Under the pieces are notes generated by a model, which saw nothing but the letters and a program-made list of their open reading frames with translations, was not told the origin of the DNA and searched no databases. The position numbers and the translations under genes are program-made. From contig CAVYWD010000002.1 in the NCBI GenBank assembly GCA_963772225.1, positions 620,001-684,000 on the forward strand: a stretch of 64,000 nt of DNA. The letters are read 5' to 3'. The stretch comes from CAVYWD01 sp963772225 (GTDB lineage: Bacteria; Myxococcota; Myxococcia; Myxococcales; UBA5297). Positions 34,049 through 43,621 of this stretch are shown here, one piece after another (the first letter of the stretch is position 1; each line of letters begins with the position of its first letter).

Positions 34049-36481
34049 ATGGAGCTCTTGCTCGCCGCAGGCATCGCGGTGGCCGTCCTCTCGGCAGGCG
34101 GTCTCTTGGGCGTCCGCTTCGCCCGCCGCCGCGTCCACCTGAAGCGCGCTCGAGCGCGCCAGGACTGGGGTGACGCGCTCGGCGCTGCCGACCTCTACGA
34201 GCAGGCAGGCGACCGGGTTTCCGCGGCTTCCCTCTACGCGCAGGGTGGCGATCGCATCTCTGCCTGTCGCCTCTTCCTCGTGCTCAAGGACTTCGACGCG
34301 GCGGTCGAGGCGCTGCGAGGCGGCAAGGCCGAGGAAGTCCAGCAGGGTCTCGAGCTGCTCGCCAAGAGCCCCGCGCTCGACGAGCGAGCGCGCGCTGGGG
34401 CGCTCGCCGCCATGGCCCGCAAAGCGTCGCTCCACGGGCTGGCAGCCGATCTTTTCGAGCGCGCAGGCAACCCCGACGAGGCGCGGGCCAGCAGGCTGCA
34501 GGAGGCGCGAAGCCTCTCCGCGAACGGGCGTCCGCTCGAGGCCGCCGCCCTGTATCAGCGGCTCGGCGAGCCGCGGGCCGCGGCGGCCGCTCACGCCGAA
34601 GCGGCGCGCCGAGAGGCGGATCCCGCGCGCCGCCGGGAGCTGGCCGAGAAGGCCTCTTCTCTGCTCCAAGACGCGGGCGATCTCCCGGGAGCAGCCGAGG
34701 CGCTCGCCATCGCCGGAGACATCGAGCGCGGCGTCAACCTTCTCCTGGCGGCCCAGAATCGAGCGGGCGCCGCCCAGCTTCTGCAGTGGCACGGACACCA
34801 CGCGCGCGCCGGAGAGCTGCTGGAGACTGCGAACGACCTGCGCGCCGCGGCCCGCGCCTACTCCAACGCGGGCGATCCGCGCCGCGCGGCGGCGGTCCTC
34901 GAGCGCGCGGGCGACCCCATCGGCGCCGTGCGCCTCCTGCTCGAGGCTCACAACCCCACCGAGGCGGCCCAGGTCCACCTGCGGGCCGGCGCGCCGGGCG
35001 CCGCGGCGGAGATCCTCGCGGGCTCCGGGGACGTCGACGGGGCGGTGAAGGTCTACCTGCAGTTCAACGAGCTGGACGACGCCGTCGAGCTCTTGGTCCG
35101 GCGCGGCCGCCCGCGCGACGCGGCGACGCTCCTCGAGTCCCGCGGAGAGCCCCACCGGGCGGCAGTGCTGCTCGCCGAGTCGGGCGACCTCGCCCAGCGC
35201 GCGCGCCTGCTCGAGTCCTCCGGCGACTTCGAAGGCGCGGCCCAGGCCTACCTCGACTTCGGCCAGCCCCTCGATGCTCGCCGCGTGCTCGCCCTTTGCC
35301 GGCCGCTGTCGCCCACGGGCCGGTTCCTCCTCGGGCGCGCTTGCATGGCGAGCGCGGACCACGCCGAGGCCTGCCAACACTTCGCCGCCCTTCTGGACGC
35401 ACCGCCCAAGAACGTCCCGCGGGTCGACGTCCTGTACGCGCTGGCGCGGGCCTTCGAGGCCCAGGACCGGATCCGCGAGGCGGCGACCACGCTCGACGAG
35501 CTGGCGGCGGCGGACGCGAACTACCGAGACGCGCCCTTCCGATTGAGGCTGCTCAGGGCCCGCTTGGAGCCGCCTGCTCCCATCCCCCTGACCGAGAGCC
35601 CGCTGCCCGGCACCGACCCGAGCCCCGACTGGCTCGGTCCTCCCGGAGAGCCCGAAGGCGCGCATCCGCCCCCGCACGACGGCGTGCCGTCCCGCTACTC
35701 GGTGGAGAAGGAGATCGGCCGCGGCGCCATGGGCGTCGTGTATCGGGCGCTGGACACGCAGCTCGGCCGCACGGTGGCGCTCAAGATCCTCGACCGAAAG
35801 ACCAGCGCCGACCCGCGCATCCGCAAGTACTTCCTGAGGGAGGCGCGGGCCATCGCCCAGCTGATTCACCCCAACATCGTGACGCTGTTCGACGCCGGTC
35901 TCGAGGGCGCCTCGCCGTATCTCGTCATGGAGCTGGTCGAGGGAGACGACCTTCGCACGAGGCTGCAGCGCGGCCGTCTGGGGCTCCTCGAGGCGGTGCA
36001 GCTCATCGCCGGGGTCGCGCAGGCGCTCGGCTACGCGCACGAGCGGCAGATCGTCCACCGCGACGTGAAACCCGAGAACATCCTGGTGAACCCAGAAGGC
36101 AACGGCAAGCTCATGGACTTCGGAGTCGCCCACGTCATGCACGCCGACGAGCGCCAGGCGACGGTCATCGGCACGCCGGTCTACATGTCGCCGGAGCAGA
36201 TCAAGGGCGAGACCATCGGCGGCTTCACCGACACCTATGCCTTGGGCGCGGTGCTCTACGAGTGCCTCGTCGGAGCGCCGCCCTTCGACCCCAATGGCGC
36301 CTTGTTTCACCACGTCAACACTGCGCCGCCCGACCCGCGGGTGTTTCGGCCCGAGGTGCCGCAGAAGCTCGCCGAAACCGTGCTCTCGTGCCTCGCGAAG
36401 GCGCCCGCCGACCGGCCCGCCACGACCAAGGTCCTCGGCGAAATGCTGCTCGCGCTCGCGCCCACGCTGCGCGCCGCGTAG
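34049..36481 (+). CDS. Ser/Thr protein kinase with N-terminal membrane anchor and helical-repeat array
   Basis: An 810-residue Hanks-type kinase in reversed order. One N-terminal transmembrane helix (LLLAAGIAVAVLSAGGLLGV) comes first, then about 480 residues of short TPR-like helical hairpins such as AADLYEQAGDRVSAASLYAQ, and a Pro-rich linker. The kinase domain is C-terminal (about 550-805), with glycine loop IGRGAMGVVYRA, Lys in VALKIL, HRDVKPENILVN, DFGVAH and GTPVYMSPEQIKG. All catalytic residues are present, so it should be active. Repeats on the same side of the membrane as the kinase suggest a cytoplasmic scaffold. The frame is intact over 2.4 kb. Confidence 0.92.
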   Translation: MELLLAAGIAVAVLSAGGLLGVRFARRRVHLKRARARQDWGDALGAADLYEQAGDRVSAASLYAQGGDRISACRLFLVLKDFDAAVEALRGGKAEEVQQGLELLAKSPALDERARAGALAAMARKASLHGLAADLFERAGNPDEARASRLQEARSLSANGRPLEAAALYQRLGEPRAAAAAHAEAARREADPARRRELAEKASSLLQDAGDLPGAAEALAIAGDIERGVNLLLAAQNRAGAAQLLQWHGHHARAGELLETANDLRAAARAYSNAGDPRRAAAVLERAGDPIGAVRLLLEAHNPTEAAQVHLRAGAPGAAAEILAGSGDVDGAVKVYLQFNELDDAVELLVRRGRPRDAATLLESRGEPHRAAVLLAESGDLAQRARLLESSGDFEGAAQAYLDFGQPLDARRVLALCRPLSPTGRFLLGRACMASADHAEACQHFAALLDAPPKNVPRVDVLYALARAFEAQDRIREAATTLDELAAADANYRDAPFRLRLLRARLEPPAPIPLTESPLPGTDPSPDWLGPPGEPEGAHPPPHDGVPSRYSVEKEIGRGAMGVVYRALDTQLGRTVALKILDRKTSADPRIRKYFLREARAIAQLIHPNIVTLFDAGLEGASPYLVMELVEGDDLRTRLQRGRLGLLEAVQLIAGVAQALGYAHERQIVHRDVKPENILVNPEGNGKLMDFGVAHVMHADERQATVIGTPVYMSPEQIKGETIGGFTDTYALGAVLYECLVGAPPFDPNGALFHHVNTAPPDPRVFRPEVPQKLAETVLSCLAKAPADRPATTKVLGEMLLALAPTLRAA

Positions 36482-36520
36482 CAAGCCAGCCGCTTGCGCT
36501 CCCCGGCGGCCGCGCGCGAC

Positions 36521-36989
36521 CTACTCCAGGCCCGCGTCGGCCCGGCAAGCGGCGAGGTCGCGCCGCATCAGAGATCACGTGGGCCTCATAGTCCTCCGGC
36601 GTCGAGTCGGGGCGCGCCTCGAGCTCGTCCACGGTCACGGTGATGGAGACCGGGCCGAGGTCGCAGTCTTCGTCCCCAGGGTGAGCCTCGCAATACACGC
36701 CCACCATGTTCGGAATGCCCAGGGACGGGTCGGGCATACCGCCCTTCTCGAACTGCTCCTGGCGGCGCGCCAAAAGCCACGCCATCCGCCGCTCGAGGCG
36801 GGCGCGCTCCCGGCCGCACGGATCCACCGGAGCCGCGTCGGTCCGCTCCGGCGATCGAGCGGCATCCTCCGAGGAAGAGCCGCTCCCGGCGTCGAGGCTC
36901 GAGCGTTCAGGGCCCGCCCTGGCGCCGGCAGCGAGCACGAGCGCCCCGAGACCGACCAGGACTTTTCGAAGGCGACCCGAGTCGCCCAT
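36521..36989 (-). CDS. Exported small protein of unknown function (one frameshift near 36564)
   Basis: About 155 residues after correction. The N-terminus (LRKVLVGLGALVLAAGARA) is a signal peptide; a Ser/Asp/Glu linker follows. The domain contains CGRERARLERRMAWLLARRQ, NMVGVYCEAHPGDEDCD and VSITVTVDELEARPD. As written, the frame runs into the neighbouring kinase gene on the opposite strand. One extra base near 36564 explains this: the other frame gives RDLAACRADAGLE and a TAG at 36523. Length is 1 modulo 3, as predicted. Its ATG overlaps the methyltransferase stop (TGATG), so they are coupled. Confidence 0.65.
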
Positions 36990-37759
36990 CAGGCGCCGCC
37001 GCGGGCCGGCGGCGGCCGCTCGCCCGGCTCTTTGCGGCGCAGGACGAAGACGACCTGAGCGCAGGCGGCTCTTCCGCCTTCGCGGTGGAACACATCGAGG
37101 CTCTTCTTCACCTTGGCGGCCCCTGCCTGACCTTCGACCGAGGGCAACGCCGCCTCGAGATCGCGGTAGTGGTCGTCGAGCGTCGCCTCGGGGAGACACT
37201 CGGCGGTGAGCGGCTCGAAGCCCGCCCGCTCGAAAGCGGCGGAGAGCTCGCGCGGCCAGAGCAGCGGATTGGTCAGGTCGTCGGCGTAGAAGCTCGCGAC
37301 GACCGCGGGCAGCGCTCGGCTGACCCGCGCGGGGACGCTGGCCGCGAGCCGGCCATTGGTCTTGAGGTAGCGCCTCAGGGAGAGCGCCGCCTCCTCGGGA
37401 CTTTTCCCCGCCGCGCCCAGCGACCCATCGGCCAGCACCACGTCGAAGCTCTCCTCGGGGAAGTCGAGCGCGCCCAGGTCGAAGCGCCTGGCCTGAACCA
37501 GCACGTCGAGACCGCTCTCTCGCGCCGCTCGCTCCAGGGACTCCACCGCCGCGTCGTCCTCCTCCACGCAGGTGACCTCGCACCCGAACTCCCGGGCGAG
37601 CAACCTGGCCGCGTCGCCCCGGCCCGAGCCGAGGTCGAGCACGCGGTCGCCGCGCCGCAGGTCGCACAGCGCTCCGATGCGGCGGGCGGTGAGGTCGCCC
37701 CCGGGGGCACGCCGGCCGAGCGCGCGATACAGGGTGGTCAAGTACTCGCGATCGCTCAT
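36989..37759 (-). CDS. Class I SAM-dependent methyltransferase
   Basis: A 256-residue methyltransferase with a classic Rossmann SAM site: RVLDLGSGRGDAARLLAREF (motif I), VTCVEEDDAAVESLERA (motif II acidic residue) and SFDVVLADGSLGAAGKSPEE. It resembles small-molecule methyltransferases of the UbiE/type 11 group; the substrate is unknown. The ATG at 37759 lies 11 bases after the phoH stop, and its own stop overlaps the next start. phoH, this gene and the exported small protein therefore form one minus-strand unit. Confidence 0.85.
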   Translation of the reverse strand: MSDREYLTTLYRALGRRAPGGDLTARRIGALCDLRRGDRVLDLGSGRGDAARLLAREFGCEVTCVEEDDAAVESLERAARESGLDVLVQARRFDLGALDFPEESFDVVLADGSLGAAGKSPEEAALSLRRYLKTNGRLAASVPARVSRALPAVVASFYADDLTNPLLWPRELSAAFERAGFEPLTAECLPEATLDDHYRDLEAALPSVEGQAGAAKVKKSLDVFHREGGRAACAQVVFVLRRKEPGERPPPARGGA

Positions 37760-37770
37760 CGGCAATGACC

Positions 37771-39093
37771 TCAGAGGAGGTTGGCCGCCAGCTCGGCCAA
37801 GGCGCTGCGCTCGCCCTTGGTCATGGTGATGTGGCCGGCGAGCTCTCGATCTTTGAACCGGTTGACGACGTGGACCAGGCCGTTGTTGGTCGAGTCCACG
37901 TAGGGGTTGTCGATCTGGTACGGGTCGCCGGTGAGGACGATCTTGGTGCCGTCGCCGACGCGGGTGATGATGGTCTTCACCTCGTGCGGCGTCAGGTTCT
38001 GCGCCTCGTCGACGATGATGTACTGGTTGGGGATGGAGCGGCCGCGGATGTAGGTCAGCGGCTCGATCTCCAGGATCCCCAGGTCGAGCAGCTCGTGGTA
38101 GCCGCGGCCCGCCTTCTTGTCCGCGCGGCGAGAGGTTCATGAGGAACTCGACGTTGTCGAAGATGGGCTGCATCCACGGGTTGAGCTTCTCCTCGACGTC
38201 GCCCGGCAGGTAGCCGATGTCGCGGCCCAGCGGGAAGATGGGCCGGGACACGAGCAGCTTCGGAGTAGATGGACTCCTCCATGGTCTTCTGCAGGCCGGC
38301 GGCGATGGCGAGCAGCGTCTTGCCGGTGCCTGCCTTGCCCTACGATGGTGACGAGCTTGATGTCGTCGTTGAGGAGCAGGTCCAGGGCGAAGCTCTGCTC
38401 CTTGTTCCTGGCGCGGATGCCCCAGATGCCCTCTTTGGAAACGCGGAGCGCGGGGACCACCTTGTTGGCGCCGCGGCTGGGCGCGAATTTGCCCATGGCG
38501 CTGTGCGACGGGTTGTCTTCGTCGCGCAAGATGACGAACTCGTTGGGCCCGTGGTCCGCGAGCTCGACCTCCACTTCGCCGGCCTTGTAGAGGCTGTCGA
38601 CGACGGCGCTCGCCACCGGGATTTCGGCGTAGCCCGTGTAGAGGTCGGAGATCTCCACGCGCTCAGAGTCGAAGTCCTCGCCGTGAGCCCCAGGGCGTCG
38701 GCCCGGATGCGAAGGTTCGCGTCCTTGGTGACGAAGATGGTGGGCGTGGTCGGGCTCGCTCTCGCGGGTGTCCAGGGCCACCGCGAGGATGCGGTTGTCG
38801 GTGGAGCTGCCGCTGACCATCTCCGCCGGGAGCTCGCGCTCGGTGAAGACCACCCGGACCGTTCCGCCCTCGGGGAGCTTGACCCCTTCGCCCAGCCGCC
38901 CCTCGGCGCGAAAGGCATCCAGGTAGCGGGCGACCTGCCGCGCGTTGCGGCCGAGCTCGGAGAGGTCGCGCTTGAACTGGTCGATCTCCTCGATGACGTA
39001 GATGGGGATGATGACGTTGTTGTCATCGAAGGCGAAGAGCGCCCGTGGATCGTGCAGCAGGACATTGGTGTCGAGGACGAAGTTTTTTTTCAT
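37771..39093 (-). CDS. PhoH-family protein with PIN domain (five single-base indels)
   Basis: About 440 residues after correction: an N-terminal PIN-type nuclease domain (NFVLDTNVLLHDPRALFAF, STDNRILAVAL) and a C-terminal PhoH ATPase (Walker A region GKAGTGKT, LGRDIGYLPGDVEEKLNPWM, IIVDEAQNLTPHEVK, LTGDPYQIDNPYVD). This is the PhoH2/YlaK-like architecture linked to RNA unwinding and cleavage. Frame changes occur near 38745 (+1), 38681 (-1), 38339 (+1), 38263 (+1) and 38127 (+1). Their net +3 agrees with a length divisible by 3. The ATG at 39093 is followed by eight A residues (codons 2-4). Confidence 0.88.
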
Positions 39094-39338
39094 GGTGTCG
39101 AAGTCTTTGCCTTGTGTCCCCGCGGCTCGAGTCGGCGTTCGCTCGCTCTCAGCCAGCCGCACTGCCGGGATTATAGCCAACACCCAACCGGTGGCGAAAC
39201 GCGGGCGTTCGGCGAGCGCGGCCAGCCCGGGCTCACTCGGCGCCGACCCACCTCTTGTGCACCGGCGAAACAGCGCTCCTGCGCCGCGCCAGCCGGTAGA
39301 CTTCTCGGGGAGCCCCCGCCGCCGAGAGGACGCCGACC

Positions 39339-41082
39339 ATGGATGCAGAGCTGCTCCGACGCGTGGAGCGCTGGATCTCCGAGGACCCCGACCCTGGGGA
39401 CCGCCGAGAGCTCGAAGAGCTGGTCGCCCAGGGCGCTCAAGAGGAGCTCGCCGAGCGCTTCGCGGGGAAACTCGAGTTTGGCACCGCAGGGCTGCGCGGC
39501 GTGCTCGGGGCCGGGCCCGCGCGGATGAACCGCGCAGGGGTGCGCCGCGCGGCGGCGGGGCTCGCGCGTCACCTGCTGCGAACCGTGAGCGGCGCGGCGG
39601 AGCGCGGGACCGTCGTGGGCTACGACGCGCGGCGGATGAGCCGAGAGCTCGCCGAGGAAGCGGCTCGGGTCCTCGCAGGCCAAGGTGTGGCGGTCGAGCT
39701 CTTCGACGGGCACTGCCCTACGCCGCTCGTCCCCTTTCGCGTCCTCGAGGGGCGCGCCGCCGCGGGGATCGTCGATCACCGCGAGCCACAACCCGCCCGA
39801 GTACAACGGCCTCAAGGTCTATTGGGAGAACGGCGCGCAGATCATCCCGCCGCACGACGCCCTCATCAGCGCCGCCATCGACGCCGCCGGGCCCGCTTCC
39901 CAGCTCCCGGCGCCGCCGCTCGACGAGGCGCGCGCGCGAGGCCTCGCCCGCCTGCTGGGCCCGGAGGTCGAGGCGCGCTACCTGGCCTGGGTGCAGACCC
40001 TCGCGACGCATCCCGAGGTTTCGCGGGACCTGGCCATCGTCTACACCCCTCTCCACGGCGTCGGCGGCCGGCCGGCGCTCGCGGCGCTCTCGCAAGCGGG
40101 CTTCTCGCGCGTATTTCCGGTGGCGGCACAGCTCGAGCCCGACGGCCGCTTCCCCACCGTGCGCTTCCCCAACCCCGAGGAGCGCGGCGCCCTGGACCTG
40201 GCCCTGGCGCTGGCGCGCGAGCGGCGCGCGGATCTCGTCATCGCCAACGACCCCGACGCCGACCGCCTCGCCATCGCGGTCCCGGCGCCGGGTGGTGACT
40301 ACGTCCAGCTCTCGGGAGACGAGGTCGGCGCGCTCCTCGGGTACTACCTCCTCACCGAAGGCAGCGGCGGCTCGGAGCGCCTGGTGGTCACCACCGTCGT
40401 CTCCTCTTCGCTCCTGGGCGAGATGGCGCGCAGCCTGGGCGCCCGCTGCGAGCGCACCCTGACCGGCTTCAAGTGGATCGCCAATCGAGCGCTCGCTCTC
40501 GAGGCCCAGGGCGCCCGCTTCGTCTTCGGCTATGAGGAAGCCATCGGCTACGCCGTCGGCGACCGGGTGCGCGACAAGGATGGGATCAGCGCGGCGGTGG
40601 TCTTCGCGGAGCTGGCGGCGGTCTGCAAGGCCCGCGGTCTGACCGTGCTCAGGTACCTGGAGCAGATCTATCGGCGCTTCGGCCTCTCCGCGACCTTCGC
40701 GCTCAACCTGACTCTCCCGGGCGCCGCCGGCAAGGCGGAGATCCAGGCGACGATGGCCCGGCTGCGGGCCTCGCCGCCGACCTCGCTCGGCGAGGAGCGG
40801 GTCGAGGCCGTCGTGGACCTGAGCCGCGGGGTTCGCACCGGGCCGGACGGCGAAGAGGCCGTCGACCTCCCGCGCAGCGACGTCCTCACCTTCGAGCTCG
40901 CGAGCGGCGGCCGGGTCACCGCCCGGCCGAGCGGAACCGAGCCGAAGATCAAGTTCTACTTCGAGCTGCGCGAGGCGATCGCCCGAGGCGAGGCCCTGGA
41001 GGCCGCGCAGGCGCGCGCGCGCGGCCGGATGTCGCGCCTCCAGGAAGAGCTTCTGCGGCGCATCCGCCCTTCGACGAGATAG
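39339..41082 (+). CDS. Phosphoglucomutase/phosphomannomutase (alpha-D-phosphohexomutase), one frameshift
   Basis: About 580 residues, similar in length to PGM2-type enzymes that interconvert hexose or pentose 1- and 5/6-phosphates. Motifs are KLEFGTAGLRGVLGAGPARMN, the phosphoserine loop TASHNP (split by a +1 insertion near 39774: GIV then ITASHNPPEYNGLKVYW), the metal loop NDPDADRLAIA, FGYEEAIGYAVG and the phosphate-binding RPSGTEPKIKFYFE. Length is 1 modulo 3, fitting one insertion. The ATG at 39339 lies 11-12 bases after GAGAGGA. It is divergent from phoH and convergent with the isochorismatase gene. Confidence 0.92.
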
Positions 41083-41126
41083 GTCGGCGACGCTCGGCTT
41101 TCGCGGAGGCGCGCGACGGGCCTCGC

Positions 41127-41684
41127 CTATTTCACGGCGGCGCTGATGCGCTTGAACTCCGGCGAGCCGGCGCGCACCAGAAGGTCGAACAGCGCGCTCT
41201 CCGCGGTCGTGATCACCGCCCCCAGCTCGCGGCACCGTTCGAGGCCGACCGCGCGATCCTCCTCCGCGCGCGAGCAGATGGCGTCCGCGCAGAGGTACGG
41301 CACGAGCCCTCGCTCCAGGAGATCGCGCGCCGTCTGGAAGACGCAGACGTGCGTCTCCATGCCGCAGATCAGGATCTGCGAGCGCCCGGAGAGCTTCTGC
41401 ATCGTCTCGGGGACGGCGCAGGAGAAGTCGAGCTTCTCGACGGGTTTCACCTCCTCCGGGAGCGCCCGTGCGATGTCGGCGTGCGTGCGCCCGAGCCCCT
41501 TGGGGTACTGCTCGGTCACGGCGATGGGCAGCCCGAGCGCCTTGGCGCCCTCGATGAGCGCCAGGCTCCGGTTGAGCACGCGCGCCAGCCGCTCCGGACT
41601 CATGGCGGGCGTCAGCCTCTCCTGGATGTCCACGACGAGCAGCGCGGCCTTCGCGCGGTCCAGGCGGGTGCGAAGCGGATCCAT
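41127..41684 (-). CDS. Isochorismatase-family cysteine hydrolase
   Basis: A 185-residue enzyme with the catalytic triad pattern of the family: Asp in LLVVDIQERL, Lys in EKLDFSC and Cys in ICGMETHVCVFQTARDLL, with a cis-peptide GMETH. Close relatives hydrolyse nicotinamide-like amides or other small substrates (YcaC group). A specific substrate is not readable. It follows the TPP-enzyme gene by 30 bases on the same strand, so the two probably form an operon; whether they share a pathway is unknown. Confidence 0.9.
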   Translation of the reverse strand: MDPLRTRLDRAKAALLVVDIQERLTPAMSPERLARVLNRSLALIEGAKALGLPIAVTEQYPKGLGRTHADIARALPEEVKPVEKLDFSCAVPETMQKLSGRSQILICGMETHVCVFQTARDLLERGLVPYLCADAICSRAEEDRAVGLERCRELGAVITTAESALFDLLVRAGSPEFKRISAAVK

Positions 41685-41714
41685 GCTCTCTCCTTTCGAG
41701 CTCGCGGCGAAGGC

Positions 41715-43361
41715 TTAGACGGCGTATCCCTGCGCGCCCGAGGCGGCGGGGGCCTCCGGGTCGAGCATCGCATTGACGCACGCGACCGTCCCGCTCGCCG
41801 CGGCCTTCTCCAGGGCCGAGCGAATCTCCTCGGGCCGCGTGACCAGGTACCCGACGCCGCCCATCGCCTCCACGATCTTGTCGTAGCGGGTCGGCGCGAG
41901 CCGCGTCGCCGGCGAGCGCTCCTCGCCGTAGATCTGAACCTGGGGCAGGCGGATCTGCCCCCAGGCCGCGTCGTTGCCCACCACCACGACACAGGGCGCT
42001 TTGAACCGCAGCATGGTCTCGAAGTCGAAGCCGTTCAGGCCGAAGGACCCGTCGCCTTGAATGACCCAGACCGGCCGCTCCGGGTAGAGCGTCTTCGCCG
42101 CCAGGGCGAACGGCGCTCCCACGCCCAGGCACCCTAAAGGCCCAGGGTCGAGCCAGCTCCCTGGCGACTTGAGCTTCACCACCTTCGCGGCGATGGCGAC
42201 CCAGTTCCCGCCGTCGGCGACCCAGAGGGGGTCGCCCATGGCGTTGGCCACGTCGCTCATTTCGCGCGCCAGGCGGAAGTGGTGGAGCGGCACCTGATCG
42301 CTCTGCTCGAAGGCGCGCTGCTTCTCCCGCTTCTTTGCCTCGAGGCGCCGCACCGACTCGAGGTACGCCGCGCGCTCCACCGGCTTTCCGAAGGCGTCCG
42401 CGAGCTGCGCGAGCACCGAGCGGGTGTCGCCGACGATGCCCACGTCCACCGGCCGATTGCGCCCAACCTCGGCGGGGTCGATGTCCACCTGGATGACCTT
42501 GCAGGCAGGGTCGAACGTGGGCTCGGCGCCGTAGTTCAGCCGGAAGTCGAACGGCGTCCCGACGACGAGCACCACGTCGGCGGCCGAGAGGACCTCCTTG
42601 CGCGCTCCCTGGAAGAACAGCGGGTGGTCGAACGGCAGGCAGCCGCGCCCCGCGCCGTTCAAGAACGTGGGGAGCTGGGCGAGCTCGGCGAACCGGGCGA
42701 GCGCCGGCGCAGCGGCGTGCGTCCAGACGCTCGAGCCCGCGATGAGCGCGGGCCGCTCGGCTCGCCGGAGCAGCTCGACGGCCGCCTCCACGCGCTCGGG
42801 GTCTCCCGGGAGCGCCGCGGTGGCGCGGTAGCGCTCCGGCAGCCGGAAGCTCTCCTCCTCGAAGCCGTTCGAGAGCACGTCCCAGGCGCACTCGAGGAAG
42901 ACGGGCCCCGGCCGCCCGGTCAGGGCGACGCGAAACGCCTTGGCCATGTACAGCGCCGCGGCTTCGGGCGACGGGATGCGGTCGGACCACTTGGCGATCC
43001 GATGGAACAGGTCCACCTGCTCGATCTCCTGGAGCGAGCCCTTGCCCTGATTGAAGGTCGGCGCCGCACCGCCCAGGAGCAGCAGCGGCGAGTTCGCGGC
43101 ATAGGCGTTGGCCACGGCGGTCAAGGCGTCGGTCACCCCCGGCCCGGCGGTGACGATGGCCACGCCGATGCCCCGCCGCAGCCGCGCGTAGGCGTCGGCC
43201 GCGTGGCCGGCCCCCTGCTCATGGCGGGTGTCGATGAGCGCGATTCCCTCCTCGACGCAGGCGGCGTAGAGCGGCGCCACGTGCAGCCCCGACAGCGTGA
43301 AGGCGTGGCGCACGCCCTCCGCTTTGATCATCCTGGCGATCACTTGCGCACCGGAGAGCAT
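41715..43361 (-). CDS. Thiamine-pyrophosphate enzyme, acetolactate-synthase-like
   Basis: A 548-residue TPP enzyme with the three-domain layout. The PYR domain has the activating Glu in DTRHEQGAGHAADAYAR. The middle domain is RPALIAGSSVWTHAAAPALA. The PP domain has the TPP motif QGDGSFGLNGFDFETMLRF...VGNDAAWGQIR (GDG with a late Asn). It is closest by eye to unlinked acetolactate-synthase homologues and oxalyl- or 2-hydroxyacyl-CoA lyases; no regulatory subunit gene is nearby, so branched-chain biosynthesis is unlikely. The ATG at 43361 has AGGAA about 9 bases upstream. Confidence 0.85.
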   Translation of the reverse strand: MLSGAQVIARMIKAEGVRHAFTLSGLHVAPLYAACVEEGIALIDTRHEQGAGHAADAYARLRRGIGVAIVTAGPGVTDALTAVANAYAANSPLLLLGGAAPTFNQGKGSLQEIEQVDLFHRIAKWSDRIPSPEAAALYMAKAFRVALTGRPGPVFLECAWDVLSNGFEEESFRLPERYRATAALPGDPERVEAAVELLRRAERPALIAGSSVWTHAAAPALARFAELAQLPTFLNGAGRGCLPFDHPLFFQGARKEVLSAADVVLVVGTPFDFRLNYGAEPTFDPACKVIQVDIDPAEVGRNRPVDVGIVGDTRSVLAQLADAFGKPVERAAYLESVRRLEAKKREKQRAFEQSDQVPLHHFRLAREMSDVANAMGDPLWVADGGNWVAIAAKVVKLKSPGSWLDPGPLGCLGVGAPFALAAKTLYPERPVWVIQGDGSFGLNGFDFETMLRFKAPCVVVVGNDAAWGQIRLPQVQIYGEERSPATRLAPTRYDKIVEAMGGVGYLVTRPEEIRSALEKAAASGTVACVNAMLDPEAPAASGAQGYAV

Positions 43362-43621
43362 TCGTTCGGTTCCTATCTCGAGAATTGTCGGTCGTGGGCG
43401 AGTGTAGACGAAGAACACCCAAGACCCCCTGGAAGCAGCCCGCCGCCGATGCGCGCTGAGCCGCCTGCCAGGGCCCCGCCAAACGGGGGCACGGACCACC
43501 CGAGCGTCGTTCAAGACCCACTGAGCGAGCGGCCTTTCGCCCCAAGTGCCGAGGCTTCTCGCCTGGCGCGCCGAGTGCATTGCGGAGGCGAGACGGATTT
43601 CACACTGCCTTGGAGGGTCCC

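Noticed and set aside
34043..36484. 813-codon open frame on the minus strand
   Set aside because: It is the exact antisense of the kinase with helical repeats. It is Arg/Gly/Val-rich with no motif, and arises from high GC at third positions.
39718..42990. 1090-codon minus-strand frame spanning two loci
   Set aside because: It covers antisense of the phosphohexomutase and an off-frame of the TPP enzyme. No protein family fits.
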